Part shown: one piece after another, positions 8,469 through 16,806 of the stretch
How the letters are laid out: each line of letters starts with the position of its first letter
Numbering within the stretch: position 1 is the stretch's first letter
Origin: Pseudomonadota bacterium
Lineage (GTDB): Bacteria; Pseudomonadota; Gammaproteobacteria; Berkiellales; Berkiellaceae
Direction: 5' to 3'
DNA length: 64,000 nucleotides
NCBI GenBank assembly: GCA_018241965.1
Contig: JAFECS010000003.1
Location: forward strand, 1-64,000
Position numbers and translations under genes: made by a program
Notes under the pieces: model-generated
Told to the model about the DNA's origin: nothing
Databases searched by the model: none
The model's input: the letters and a program-made list of their open reading frames with translations, nothing else

Positions 8469-8482
8469 TTGACATAGATCAA
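8469..8482. promoter_or_regulatory. FNR-box-like site upstream of the desaturase
   Basis: TTGACATAGATCAA matches the FNR/Anr consensus TTGAT-N4-ATCAA at 9 of 10 defined positions. It sits between the fnr stop and the desaturase start, and an FNR protein with all cluster ligands is encoded next door. Oxygen-dependent control of the desaturase is inferred. A promoter -10 could not be fixed firmly, so activation and repression cannot be told apart. Confidence 0.7.
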
Positions 8483-8493
8483 GAAATGTATGA

Positions 8494-9180
8494 TTAACCT
8501 ACGTGTTCAGCTAAAGAAACTAATTGGTCATAGGCCTTAAGCTGTACATTTTTTTGGGAACAGGCAACAAGATTGCTTAATTGAAATTTTGATAAAACAC
8601 GGCTGACAGTTTCGCTTGCCAAACCCAGATATTTGGCAATGTCTTCGCGGGTCATGCTGAGCTTAAAATCTAAGCCAGAAGTTCCGTAATTTTTCATTTT
8701 TTGAGAAATACTTAATAAAAAGAAAGCCATTTTAGATTCAGCAGAGCTGGATAAATTAATGATGCCAGTATGGCATAGTTTTTCACTCATCATTTTAATG
8801 AGCTGCCTTTGAAATGAGGGTACTTGTTCTGCTACCTTTTCAAATTCACAAAAACTTAGTTCACAGACAGAAACTGTGTCAAGCGCGACGGCATTTTCTT
8901 GATAGCATTTTGTGGCAATGGCATTTAATCCCAACACTTCACCAGGATAACAGAAACCGGTGATTAATTGATCCCCTTGAGCATTAATTTTATAGGTTTT
9001 TATACTTCCAGAACGTATAACCACGATGTTTTTAAAGCTGGCGCCAGCCTTAAATAAGTAATCACTTTTATGAAAAATTTTTTGCTTGTTAATTAATTTA
9101 TCAAGCAAATGAACATGGGCTTTTTCAAGCCCTGGCGGAAAGCAGAATTCTGCTAATCGGCAGGTTTCACACCCAGTCAT
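8494..9180 (-). CDS. fnr: FNR/Anr-type oxygen-sensing transcription regulator
   Basis: A 228-residue CRP/FNR-family regulator. The [4Fe-4S] ligands are all present with E. coli FNR spacing: Cys4, Cys7 and Cys13 (C-x2-C-x5-C), then Cys106, 102 residues after the first as in FNR (20 and 122). A cyclic-nucleotide-binding-like barrel is followed by a helix-turn-helix MTREDIAKYLGLASETVSR. Its recognition helix ETVSR matches the FNR pattern that reads TTGAT. It senses O2 and switches genes for low-oxygen growth. Candidate targets flank it: the desaturase and hemF both have FNR-box-like sites. Confidence 0.92.
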   Translation of the reverse strand: MTGCETCRLAEFCFPPGLEKAHVHLLDKLINKQKIFHKSDYLFKAGASFKNIVVIRSGSIKTYKINAQGDQLITGFCYPGEVLGLNAIATKCYQENAVALDTVSVCELSFCEFEKVAEQVPSFQRQLIKMMSEKLCHTGIINLSSSAESKMAFFLLSISQKMKNYGTSGLDFKLSMTREDIAKYLGLASETVSRVLSKFQLSNLVACSQKNVQLKAYDQLVSLAEHVG

Positions 9181-9280
9181 TTTTTAGTTTCACTTATTTA
9201 ATAACGTTGTTTTGCATTGTACCCGATTTTTAAATAAGCACCCTAGTGTATCTTTGCTGTAAGTAGTTCAGATAACACAA

Positions 9281-9370
9281 TTATCCGTAAGCATAAGTTA
9301 ATAATATGCCGACTAACCCAATTAACACTAAAGTTTGTAACAGGCTTAAACCAAATACATTTCTAATCAT
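9281..9370 (-). CDS. 29-residue single-helix membrane peptide, coupled to rubredoxin
   Basis: A 29-residue ORF whose ATG lies inside the last codons of the rubredoxin gene, overlapping it by 8 bases. Reading: a short basic start (MIRN), then the hydrophobic stretch LSLLQTLVLIGLVGILLTYA, long enough to span the membrane once. The overlap implies translational coupling and supports a real gene. I do not recognise a family. It could anchor a redox partner at the membrane, but that is inference. It could also be chance. Confidence 0.45.
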   Translation of the reverse strand: MIRNVFGLSLLQTLVLIGLVGILLTYAYG

Positions 9371-9524
9371 TTTTTTGCTCAACTATTAACTCAAAATCAA
9401 ACTTTGCGGCACCACAATCAGGACATACCCAATTGATGGGCAATTCTGAAAACTGTTTACAACTAAAATCCCTTTGGTTTTCGTTATAAATAAAACCGCA
9501 CGGTAAACACAAATATTGCTCCAT
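9363..9524 (-). CDS. Rubredoxin
   Basis: A 53-residue protein with the rubredoxin pattern: CLPCG at residues 6-10 and CPDCGAAK at 34-41, the two Cys pairs that hold a single iron. NW before the second pair and the acidic F-x-F segment after it are also typical. Rubredoxins carry electrons in the cytoplasm, for example to alkane hydroxylases, superoxide reductases or flavodiiron proteins. None of these is adjacent, so its partner is unknown. It is divergent from hemF; the FNR-box-like site at 9618 lies between the two starts and could serve both. Confidence 0.88.
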   Translation of the reverse strand: MEQYLCLPCGFIYNENQRDFSCKQFSELPINWVCPDCGAAKFDFELIVEQKND

Positions 9525-9617
9525 AAACTAAACCTTGTTTCCAACATAACGGATAGCTTTATGCTAGTACGCATTTACTTGAATTAGTAGAGATTCTTGG
9601 TAGAGAAGGTGTATTTA

Positions 9618-9666
9618 CTGATCTAGATCAACGTTTGATTAACACTTTTTTCATACTATTAATATA
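9618..9666 (+). promoter_or_regulatory. FNR-box-like site and promoter of hemF
   Basis: CTGATCTAGATCAA (9618-9631) matches TTGAT-N4-ATCAA at 9 of 10 positions. A -10-like TACTAT lies at 9654-9659, predicting transcription from about 9666. The box centre (9624.5) is then 41.5 bases upstream, the classical position for FNR class II activation. hemF of Pseudomonas aeruginosa is known to be Anr-dependent. The start site is inferred, not seen. Confidence 0.65.
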
Positions 9667-9698
9667 GGTACAGTTTTAAGATCTTACGAAGGTATGAG

Positions 9699-10607
9699 AT
9701 GGAAATTAAATTCGATGAAGTAAAAAACTATTTTAGTAACTTACAAGATATTATTTGCCGAACCTTAGAGCAAGAAGATGGGCAAGGAAAGTTCCATGAA
9801 GATATATGGCTTTATGGCCAAGGGGGAGGTGGGCGTACCAGAGTCATTCAGAATGGTGCAGTTTTTGAGAGTGCTGGAGTAAATTTGTCATCGATCCATG
9901 GATATAGTTTACCAAAATCTGCTACGTTAATGAGGCCTAATATGGCAGGGGAGGAATATCAAGCCACGGGTATATCATTGGTTATCCATCCTAACAATCC
10001 CTTTGTGCCAACAACACATGCAAATCTAAGGTTTTTTAGAGTGGGTGGTGCAGACAAGGAGCCAGTATGGTGGTTTGGTGGTGGTTTTGATCTTACCCCT
10101 TACTATGGTTTTGAAGAGGATTGTCGCCATTGGCATCAAATGGCCTACGAAGCTTGTCAGCCTTATGGTGAAGGGGTATACGAGAAATATAAAAAGTGGT
10201 GTGATGATTATTTTTATCTCAAGCATCGCGAAGAGCCCCGCGGTATAGGGGGATTGTTTTTCGATGATCTCAACGAAGGTGGTTTTATTAAAAGCTTTGC
10301 ATTTATTCAATCAGTAGGGGATTATTTCCTAAAGGCTTATAGGCCCATTGTTGAGAAAAGAAAGAAGATGCCTTTTACTCAACAAAATAAAGATTTTCAA
10401 CTTTATCGACGTGGGCGTTATGTTGAGTTTAATTTGTTGTATGACAGAGGAACTCTGTTTGGATTGCAGTCAGGTGGGCGTACTGAATCGATATTAATGT
10501 CAATGCCTCCCAAGGCAAGCTGGCAATATAATTGGCATCCTGAAGTTAAATCGGCAGAAGATGATTTATATAAAAATTATTTGGTAGCAAAAAATTGGTT
10601 AAGTTAA
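9699..10607 (+). CDS. hemF: Coproporphyrinogen III oxidase, aerobic (HemF)
   Basis: A 302-residue enzyme of full family length. It converts coproporphyrinogen III to protoporphyrinogen IX in the cytoplasm using O2, the antepenultimate step of haem synthesis. Recognisable family blocks are [13 protein letters not shown] near residue 100, the [13 protein letters not shown] segment soon after it, and [19 protein letters not shown] towards the C-terminus. GAAGG lies about six bases before the chosen ATG. No O2-independent hemN is in the window. An FNR-box-like site upstream suggests that expression rises when oxygen falls. Confidence 0.96.
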   Translation: MEIKFDEVKNYFSNLQDIICRTLEQEDGQGKFHEDIWLYGQGGGGRTRVIQNGAVFESAGVNLSSIHGYSLPKSATLMRPNMAGEEYQATGISLVIHPNNPFVPTTHANLRFFRVGGADKEPVWWFGGGFDLTPYYGFEEDCRHWHQMAYEACQPYGEGVYEKYKKWCDDYFYLKHREEPRGIGGLFFDDLNEGGFIKSFAFIQSVGDYFLKAYRPIVEKRKKMPFTQQNKDFQLYRRGRYVEFNLLYDRGTLFGLQSGGRTESILMSMPPKASWQYNWHPEVKSAEDDLYKNYLVAKNWLS

Positions 10608-10633
10608 AAATGATAATTGAAAAGGAAAATAGA

Positions 10634-11275
10634 ATGAGAAATAAAATTATTGCAGGGTTAGGTTTAGTCGCTGCATTAGGCGGATGCCCTTCAAGCTATG
10701 CTTGGGTGGATGATCCTTTTGTATTAAGAGCAAGGTGGTTAGTGGTAGCTCCAGATGATAGCAGCAGTGAGATTACTGAAATTGGTGGCACAGCTTCGGT
10801 GGATACCAACATTGCTCCTGAAATTGATTTTACTTTCTTCTTTACTGAGAATGTTGCTGCCGAATTGATTACAGCGGTAACCCCTCACCGTGCAAGAGGT
10901 AATGGCACTGCGGCTGGTAATATTAATTTAGGTCAAGTTATATTATTGCCTCCAACATTGACATTACAATGGCACTTTTTACCACGATGTGTGATTGACC
11001 CTTACCTTGGCGCAGGCGTTAACTACACCTATTTCTTTGGGGTAGATCCAGGCACAGTAGCGCGCCACATTGAGTATGAATCAAGTTGGGGTGGGGCATT
11101 GCAAGCCGGGTTTAATTGGAATTTCACTGGCAATTGGCATGTTAACGTGGATGTAAAGAAAATTTGGATAGATACCACGGCAACGGTTCAATTGGCCACA
11201 CCGCCAATTATTATGGCTGATATTGATATTGATCCCTGGGTTTATGGGGTTGGTATTGGATATCGGTTCGGATAA
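10634..11275 (+). CDS. ompW: OmpW-family outer-membrane protein
   Basis: A 213-residue exported protein of the OmpW/AlkL family, an eight-strand outer-membrane barrel for small hydrophobic molecules. The ATG at 10634, preceded by AAAGGAAAA, is preferred over upstream in-frame codons because it gives a proper signal peptide (about 23 residues, ending SYA). Family features include FVLRARWLVVAPDDSS near the mature start, LTLQWHFLP and DPYLGAGVNYTYFF in the middle, and a terminal strand ending GVGIGYRFG. It follows hemF by 26 bases and may share its transcript and oxygen control. A Cys in the signal region (GGCPS) could also suggest a lipobox, but the barrel family argues against that. Confidence 0.88.
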   Translation: MRNKIIAGLGLVAALGGCPSSYAWVDDPFVLRARWLVVAPDDSSSEITEIGGTASVDTNIAPEIDFTFFFTENVAAELITAVTPHRARGNGTAAGNINLGQVILLPPTLTLQWHFLPRCVIDPYLGAGVNYTYFFGVDPGTVARHIEYESSWGGALQAGFNWNFTGNWHVNVDVKKIWIDTTATVQLATPPIIMADIDIDPWVYGVGIGYRFG

Positions 11276-11290
11276 TGAGTTTACTCTAGC

Positions 11291-12469
11291 TCACGCAGTG
11301 TTTGTGCCAGAATGCGCAAACACTGTGGTCGCAGCTGCTAGTGTAACAGCTAAAAAAACTACCAATGCTACACTTAATACCTGGCCGTTGTAAGCCACGC
11401 TTGCAAGCCACACAAAGCCTGCACACAGCAAAGCCCGCATACTCATAATAACCGATGAAGCAGTGCCTTTGATGTGCGGAAAAATTTCCAACGATTTTGC
11501 AAAAATAATGCTATAGCAAATGGCAAAGCCAAGTTTTATCAAGATCATGGACAAAGTCACCGCTAAGGCACAGAGTGGGAAAATAAAGCTAAATGCAACC
11601 AACAATAAAGCACCTATTAAATAGACTGCCGTAAATAAGATGAGCGCTGTTGACGTACTAAATTTGTTTATAATATTTTGTGAAAAGAAACTGGTGAAAG
11701 AAAAGAAAGCCACAATAGTTGCTTGATGCAACGTATAAGCCATCATCGATAACGCAAAAGTTTGCATATATAAAAAAGCAGCGCAAGCAACAAAAGCTAA
11801 ATACGCGCAATAAAGCAAGCTGGGCGCCATTGAGGCGCTGAGGAAAGTTTTGCTACCAAGAAGCAGGCGATAATCTTTTAGTATTTTCTTTACTTCTAAA
11901 GGTGTGAATTTTTCTTTGGTTTCAGGCAAAAAGGCAAATATTAAAAGCCAAGAAAGTACACAGATAGCCGCTACAATGCCATAATTTCCGCGCCAACCAA
12001 TGGCTTCATTAATAAAACCGCCCATCACTGGCGCTATGGAAATTAACACCGTTAATAATGCATTCATCATGCCAATCAGTTTTACCGCTTCTTTGCCTTT
12101 GTAAACATCGGCTATCATAGCAAACACAATCACGGCTGAAGCACTGGCGCCAAGGCCCTGGATAAAACGAGCGGCTAATAGCCAAGAAATGGAAGGCGCA
12201 AAAACGCACCCTAATGCCCCAATGGCGAGCAAGGCATTGCCCAGCAACATGCTCTTTCGGCGCCCAAAGCTCTCCGATAACGGACCATAAATTAGGCTTG
12301 CAATAAAAAAGCCAAGAAAATTCAAAGCAATAGTTAACTGAACCATACTATCAGGCACAGCAAAATATTGCGCCAAGTCGGGGAAACTGGGCACAGAAAT
12401 ATCTATTTCTACCGAGCTGGCGATTAAAGAAAAAACAAATAGAAAGGGCAGAAATTTCATTCTTGGCAC
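11291..12469 (-). CDS. Bcr/CflA-type MFS exporter
   Basis: A 392-residue, 12-helix major-facilitator protein of the Bcr/CflA drug-export group. Helix 1 carries the EIDISVPSFPDLAQYF motif typical of the group, and the helix 2-3 loop reads GPLSESFGRRKSMLLG, the MFS motif A. Members export drugs such as bicyclomycin, sulfonamides or small peptides out of the cytoplasm by proton antiport. The GTG start is chosen for the AAGGA seven bases upstream. It lies on the same strand as the six-gene operon that ends 205 bases upstream, so it may export that pathway's product. Confidence 0.88.
   Translation of the reverse strand: MPRMKFLPFLFVFSLIASSVEIDISVPSFPDLAQYFAVPDSMVQLTIALNFLGFFIASLIYGPLSESFGRRKSMLLGNALLAIGALGCVFAPSISWLLAARFIQGLGASASAVIVFAMIADVYKGKEAVKLIGMMNALLTVLISIAPVMGGFINEAIGWRGNYGIVAAICVLSWLLIFAFLPETKEKFTPLEVKKILKDYRLLLGSKTFLSASMAPSLLYCAYLAFVACAAFLYMQTFALSMMAYTLHQATIVAFFSFTSFFSQNIINKFSTSTALILFTAVYLIGALLLVAFSFIFPLCALAVTLSMILIKLGFAICYSIIFAKSLEIFPHIKGTASSVIMSMRALLCAGFVWLASVAYNGQVLSVALVVFLAVTLAAATTVFAHSGTNTA
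11296..11325. terminator. Hairpin shared by convergent ompW and MFS gene ends
   Basis: CAGTGTTTGTGC (11296-11307) pairs with GCGCAAACACTG (11314-11325), 11 of 12 positions, with a six-base loop. It overlaps the last codons of the leftward exporter and lies 21 bases beyond the ompW stop. It could stop the ompW transcript; no T-run is visible. Confidence 0.4.
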
Positions 12470-12674
12470 GATGAATTCCTTAAAAGTAAATTTATGTTTG
12501 GGAATATGGGATTAAGCTGAAAAGTTTGGGGAATAAATTAGTTTTGGTGGAGAATAATGAGCTTTTTAAATGTAGATCTAAATTATAATTCAACTTCTAG
12601 GCTTTTTACAAGAGTATATTGATAAAATACGAAATTTAACCGATATTTGGCGTGGCCGAATACCCGGTAACAAG

Positions 12675-13400
12675 TTAAACGTTAAAGACTTCCTGCAAAA
12701 AGTATAACGTAGCAGCCCAGGATCGCTTATCTGCCATTGCATCATACTTTAAGCCATGCGCCGGATCATTGGCGGTTGGTTTCGTAAAAGAATGTGAGGT
12801 ATTGCCGTACATATGAATTTGCCAATCTGCTTTGCGAGCATTCATTTCATTGGCAAATTCAAGCAATTGTGGAGGATGCACAAAAGTGTCATCATAGCCA
12901 TGCAAAACAAGCACTTTACTCTTGATGGGAAAATCTTGGGCAAGCGTAGTAGGCGCTGATAATAACCCATGTAAACTTACAATCCCATTAAGCTCAACGC
13001 CGCCTCTTGCTAAATCCAAAACACACATGCCACCAAAGCAATAACCAACACCTGCTATTTTAGTTTTATCAACGAAGGACTGTTGAGAAATATAATCGTA
13101 TGTATGTTGCATACGGTTTAGGAGTTCAGCTCTATTTTCTCGAAGTGGGTTGATTAATACTTTTTTGTCTTCATCATGCACACCAACGACAGCATCGCCA
13201 TAAATATCGATGGCAAATCCAATGTAACCTAATTGGGCTATTCTTCTTGCGATATCGCAATAAAATTCACTTCGCCCACGCCAATCTGGGGCTATAATTA
13301 CAAGCGGTTTTGGGCCTTGGATTTGCTTTTCATAAGCAATAAAACTTTTAGCAGTGACAGATTCATTTAAAGGGTATTCAAGTTCTGCTTCAAACAACAT
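12675..13400 (-). CDS. Dienelactone hydrolase-family protein
   Basis: A 241-residue alpha/beta hydrolase of the dienelactone hydrolase (DLH) family. The nucleophile elbow reads GVGYCFGG, with Cys in place of Ser as in true DLH, followed by HGYDDTFV (Asp) and SHSFTKP (His), completing the Cys-Asp-His triad. No signal peptide is present. It is the last gene of the operon that starts at 17898 and begins 8 bases after the RraA-type gene, with AAGG before the ATG. It resembles the exported DLH at 51662, but that one has a signal peptide. Substrate unknown. Confidence 0.88.
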   Translation of the reverse strand: MLFEAELEYPLNESVTAKSFIAYEKQIQGPKPLVIIAPDWRGRSEFYCDIARRIAQLGYIGFAIDIYGDAVVGVHDEDKKVLINPLRENRAELLNRMQHTYDYISQQSFVDKTKIAGVGYCFGGMCVLDLARGGVELNGIVSLHGLLSAPTTLAQDFPIKSKVLVLHGYDDTFVHPPQLLEFANEMNARKADWQIHMYGNTSHSFTKPTANDPAHGLKYDAMADKRSWAATLYFLQEVFNV

Positions 13401-13408
13401 ACATGGCC

Positions 13409-14083
13409 TTATTTTTCGTCTTCCCAGGGCATATTGTAATGATACTTTTCGCGTGCTTCTTTTAAGGTTTTGCCGCTATCAACAGCTTGCATGATAAGAT
13501 GTTCATTTTTTGAGATATTTTGAACCATTTTCAAGATCTTGCCAAGCTGATCTTTGGGGATGATTACCACGCCATTGCTATCGGCAAATACGATATCGTT
13601 ATAATTTATATTTACCCCTTGAATGGTAAGTTGGCATCTTTGGAATGTCGAGATAACACGGTTTTTGCCTGTTTTTGCAGTAACACCACTAGCATATAAC
13701 GGGTAGTTATATTTTTCATGAAGGAGCACATCGCGGATGGCACCATGTACAATGGTGCCAGCGATATGTTTTTTACTTGCGGTGTGCGTTAATATAACCC
13801 CCCACACTGAGCACGATAAACTTGCTTGATTATCAATAACTATCACTGCGTTTTCAGGAACTTCATCAATATAATTACTTGCTTGCATAAATGGGTGTGT
13901 GCGGGCCACAATAGGTTGGTAGTGTACTGTATAAGCTGGGCCAATTAATTTTTTTGCTGTGCCTATAGGTTTGATACCATCCAAATAGCCATGAATGCCA
14001 CACGCATCTAAGGCATCTGAGATCTCGGGTGTACTAAAGCGATAAAGCGCTTTTAGAATTTCTTGATCATTTTTTTCATTCAT
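13409..14083 (-). CDS. RraA-type 2-oxoacid aldolase/decarboxylase-like protein
   Basis: A 224-residue protein of the RraA/HMG-aldolase fold. Visible family features are STPEISDALDACG near the N-terminus, and GGxxxGxxxD-like blocks represented by TIVHGAIRDV (Arg-Asp for substrate and metal). Enzyme members cleave 4-hydroxy-4-methyl-2-oxoglutarate or decarboxylate oxaloacetate; RraA itself inhibits RNase E. The operon setting favours an enzyme. The ATG at 14083, with GGAA nine bases upstream, is preferred over a TTG directly after the previous stop. Fifth gene of the operon. Confidence 0.8.
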   Translation of the reverse strand: MNEKNDQEILKALYRFSTPEISDALDACGIHGYLDGIKPIGTAKKLIGPAYTVHYQPIVARTHPFMQASNYIDEVPENAVIVIDNQASLSCSVWGVILTHTASKKHIAGTIVHGAIRDVLLHEKYNYPLYASGVTAKTGKNRVISTFQRCQLTIQGVNINYNDIVFADSNGVVIIPKDQLGKILKMVQNISKNEHLIMQAVDSGKTLKEAREKYHYNMPWEDEK

Positions 14084-14098
14084 AGTGCGATATTCCAA

Positions 14099-15217
14099 TT
14101 AATTTGATTCTTGTGAAGCTAACTTTTTTGCTTCTTCTATTATTGCTCGAGCCATATTTTGTGTACTAGCATTACCACCCAAATCTTTAGTGAGGCTCTT
14201 TTTTTCCTGAATAACATTAATCACGGCTTTTTTAATAAGATTACCGTGAACGGCATATCCAAAATGAGAAAGTAACATTGACAGTGTGAGAAACATGGCA
14301 CTGGGATTTGCTGTATCCGGTTGCATATGTGTCCCACTGCCATGTACAGGTTCAAAATAGCACTTTTCTTTACCGATATTGGCACTGGGCGCAAGACCTA
14401 ACCCGCCCATCACACCTGCGCCAACATCCGATAAAATATCGCCAAACATGTTTTCAGTAACAATAACACCAAAAAGATGGGGTTTGGTAACAAGATGCAT
14501 ACCTGTGGTATCAATATTTAATATATCTGCTTTTATATTGGGATATTTTGCAGCGATTTCTTCAAAAATGCTTCTTGCAAAGGCACTACTTTTACGCAAC
14601 ACATTAGGTTTGTCTGCAAAGGAAACACGCGCATAATTATGCTGGGTAGCATAGTTAAAAGCAAAATGTATAATTCTTTGTAACCCCGTTCTTGTTTGCA
14701 TTCTTAAAGTGCAGCAAATATCATCATTTAATTTATTCTTCCATTGGGGATATGTAGAGATAAGAGGTTTAAATGCTTCAGGTAGTTTATCAAAGTCAAG
14801 CCCCGAGTAGAGCCCTTCAGTATTTTCACGGATCACGCAAAAATTAAAAGGTTTAGGTTTATCTATGGAAAAGCAGGGTCTAACATTAGCATATAAATCA
14901 AGATTTTGACGTAATTGAATGATGGGGGAAACATAAACTGTATCTTTGTTAGGATGTAATAATTCTGCTTTTGCTTCTTTTTCAGGTTTACTAGTAGTTG
15001 CGCCTAACAGCGTAGCCTGACTTTCATTGATGAGATCCCACGTTTTACCAGGAATAGGGTTTCCTTGAGATTTCCAAAATTCCCAGCCAATGTCGCCCAT
15101 TTTATAGATGATGGGCAAATTTAGTTCGGTGATAATCGGCAAGGTAGCAAGCGTAACCTCTTTACCAATGCCATCGCCAGGTAGTATTGCAATCTTGATA
15201 GGGTTATTTTTCAGCAT
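14099..15217 (-). CDS. Isocitrate/isopropylmalate-type decarboxylating dehydrogenase
   Basis: A 372-residue beta-decarboxylating dehydrogenase. It begins KIAILPGDGIGKEV, has the IRENTEGLYSG substrate loop, and the metal-binding ENMFGDILSD helix. The family oxidises 2-hydroxy acids with a 3-carboxyl group (isocitrate, isopropylmalate, homoisocitrate, tartrate) with NAD(P). The nucleotide loop is unusual: EPVHGSGTHMQPDTANP replaces the common HGSAPDIAGKGIANP, so cofactor or substrate may differ. It overlaps the hydrolase gene upstream by 14 bases. No aconitase-like gene is next to it, which argues against a simple leucine or lysine pathway. Confidence 0.87.
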   Translation of the reverse strand: MLKNNPIKIAILPGDGIGKEVTLATLPIITELNLPIIYKMGDIGWEFWKSQGNPIPGKTWDLINESQATLLGATTSKPEKEAKAELLHPNKDTVYVSPIIQLRQNLDLYANVRPCFSIDKPKPFNFCVIRENTEGLYSGLDFDKLPEAFKPLISTYPQWKNKLNDDICCTLRMQTRTGLQRIIHFAFNYATQHNYARVSFADKPNVLRKSSAFARSIFEEIAAKYPNIKADILNIDTTGMHLVTKPHLFGVIVTENMFGDILSDVGAGVMGGLGLAPSANIGKEKCYFEPVHGSGTHMQPDTANPSAMFLTLSMLLSHFGYAVHGNLIKKAVINVIQEKKSLTKDLGGNASTQNMARAIIEEAKKLASQESN

Positions 15218-15899
15218 ATAACAATTCTTTAATCAGTTTTTGACTAAAGCTCGGGTTATCTTCTAACACTCTATTACCAGCCATGGGTATTATGTGGGTA
15301 ATGGTTTTTGCTGTATTGAGTATATTGTTCTTAGTTACCAGCCGAGATTTTTCTCCCACAAGTTGGTGTACAATCACATTGGATGCTTTTAACTCAGTTG
15401 GTAGTTGATGTGCTAAAACATAACCCAATCCATACTGAAGTCTTTTTGTAATAATTGACCAAGGTTCTTTGCGAGCTTTTTCAAAATCACTGGTTGTTTC
15501 AAAAACATATTGGTTAAGCAAATCAGTTGCTTCCTTAGTTTTTCCAGCATGCGATAAACTTAGCACTGTTTGTAATTTATTTTTTAAGGATTCATCTAAA
15601 TGATTGGGAGCTGAAATTAATATGATTACCTTGTTTTTATGTAAAAATTGTTCTAGGTTGTCGATAAGAATAAAACCGCCTAAAGAAAAACCAATAAAAG
15701 CATCATAACTTTCCAGATATTTAGATAAATATTTACGCCAAAAATCGGCATATTCACTAAAGGTTAAATCAAGGTGATTTTCTAGAGGATCTATCCAGGT
15801 AATGTCAAAATCCTGAGTTAAAAAATCCAAGGTGTGTGAAAATGGCTCTAAATCAGCAGCTTGTGGTAATTTTGGTGCAAAAGCTAAAAGCCGTTTCAT
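15204..15899 (-). CDS. Alpha/beta hydrolase-like protein
   Basis: A 231-residue protein with an alpha/beta hydrolase nucleophile elbow AFIGFSLGG near residue 70, giving Ser as nucleophile. A late Asp/Glu and His are less clear, with HIIPMAGNRV near 205 as a candidate His region. Related small hydrolases include thioesterases and BioH-like esterases. It begins inside the end of the aldolase gene (four-base overlap) and overlaps the dehydrogenase gene by 14 bases, so it is tightly coupled in the operon. The role could be release or hydrolysis of a thioester or ester intermediate. Confidence 0.68.
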   Translation of the reverse strand: MKRLLAFAPKLPQAADLEPFSHTLDFLTQDFDITWIDPLENHLDLTFSEYADFWRKYLSKYLESYDAFIGFSLGGFILIDNLEQFLHKNKVIILISAPNHLDESLKNKLQTVLSLSHAGKTKEATDLLNQYVFETTSDFEKARKEPWSIITKRLQYGLGYVLAHQLPTELKASNVIVHQLVGEKSRLVTKNNILNTAKTITHIIPMAGNRVLEDNPSFSQKLIKELLYAEK

Positions 15900-16798
15900 G
15901 ACTGTTTAAATCCCTTTTTCCCCGATGCAATATGCTGTGCTAATTGTTTGGTTGAAAAATCAAATATGCCGCGTAGGAATTCTCCTTCAGAAACATCACC
16001 ACACTCTGGAAAGATATCGCGAACATAATTGCTGGCAGCTATAAGGGGTTCTAATTCAAATTGATAGTTTTTGATGCTGTAAAGGTAGGCCACAAAAAAT
16101 TCTAATTTTAAGTTCCCAATACCTTTTGACGCACCTGCTAGAGAGGCATCTACAAATTTTGCGCCCGCATTTAATGCGGCCAGGACGTTGGTTTGCGCGA
16201 GACCAATGTTATCATGAGCATGATATCCAAAGGGGATATTGTAGTGTTTTGTAAAATATTCATATAGTGCCGTCACTCTATGGGTGTGTAAACAACCATT
16301 GGAATCGGCAAAATAAATCATCGAAGGCTCATAAGGTATTACACTGTCAACAGCCTCGATGATGACATCTTGAGGGTATTGTGAAATGTGAATAAAATTT
16401 GTCGAAACCAGCATCCCTGCCTCTTTTGCATAACCAATGAAGGGGATTGCCAGTTTATGTTCACCTTTTTGAATGCATAACCGAACTAAAGATACGCCAC
16501 ATTTTTTGAGTGCTTTGATGTCGTCTTTGTTGATATTTTGACAATGTACCATGACGGCCATTTTAGTATTTTTGATAAGCTTTTGACATTTTAAAAGATA
16601 TTCATCTGGGCATAAACCCGCAATGCCGATATTAGGAATGGGGCTAATGGATCCACCGCGGTAACCAACTTCTATAAAATCCACTTTGGTTGCATCTATT
16701 GCAGGAATAATTTTGTCAAGCTGCTCGTCGGTAAAATGAAAATTACTATGGTGCCCGCCATCTCGCAGTGTAACATCTAATAGTTTAAAACTAGACAT
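15896..16798 (-). CDS. DmpG/HMGL-like pyruvate aldolase (DRE-TIM family)
   Basis: A 300-residue TIM-barrel metalloenzyme. LDVTLRDGG (residues 7-15) carries the metal-binding Asp and catalytic Arg of the DRE-TIM lyases, and HAHDN (193-197) gives the metal-binding His pair. VDASLAGASKGIGNLKLE resembles 4-hydroxy-2-oxovalerate aldolase (DmpG) rather than homocitrate synthase. These enzymes join or cleave a 2-oxo acid and an aldehyde. The N-terminus LDVTLRDGGHHSNFHF also resembles uncharacterised aldolase-domain proteins found in biosynthetic clusters. It follows the ATP-grasp gene by 8 bases. Confidence 0.85.
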   Translation of the reverse strand: MSSFKLLDVTLRDGGHHSNFHFTDEQLDKIIPAIDATKVDFIEVGYRGGSISPIPNIGIAGLCPDEYLLKCQKLIKNTKMAVMVHCQNINKDDIKALKKCGVSLVRLCIQKGEHKLAIPFIGYAKEAGMLVSTNFIHISQYPQDVIIEAVDSVIPYEPSMIYFADSNGCLHTHRVTALYEYFTKHYNIPFGYHAHDNIGLAQTNVLAALNAGAKFVDASLAGASKGIGNLKLEFFVAYLYSIKNYQFELEPLIAASNYVRDIFPECGDVSEGEFLRGIFDFSTKQLAQHIASGKKGFKQS

Positions 16799-16806
16799 AG
16801 GGCTCC

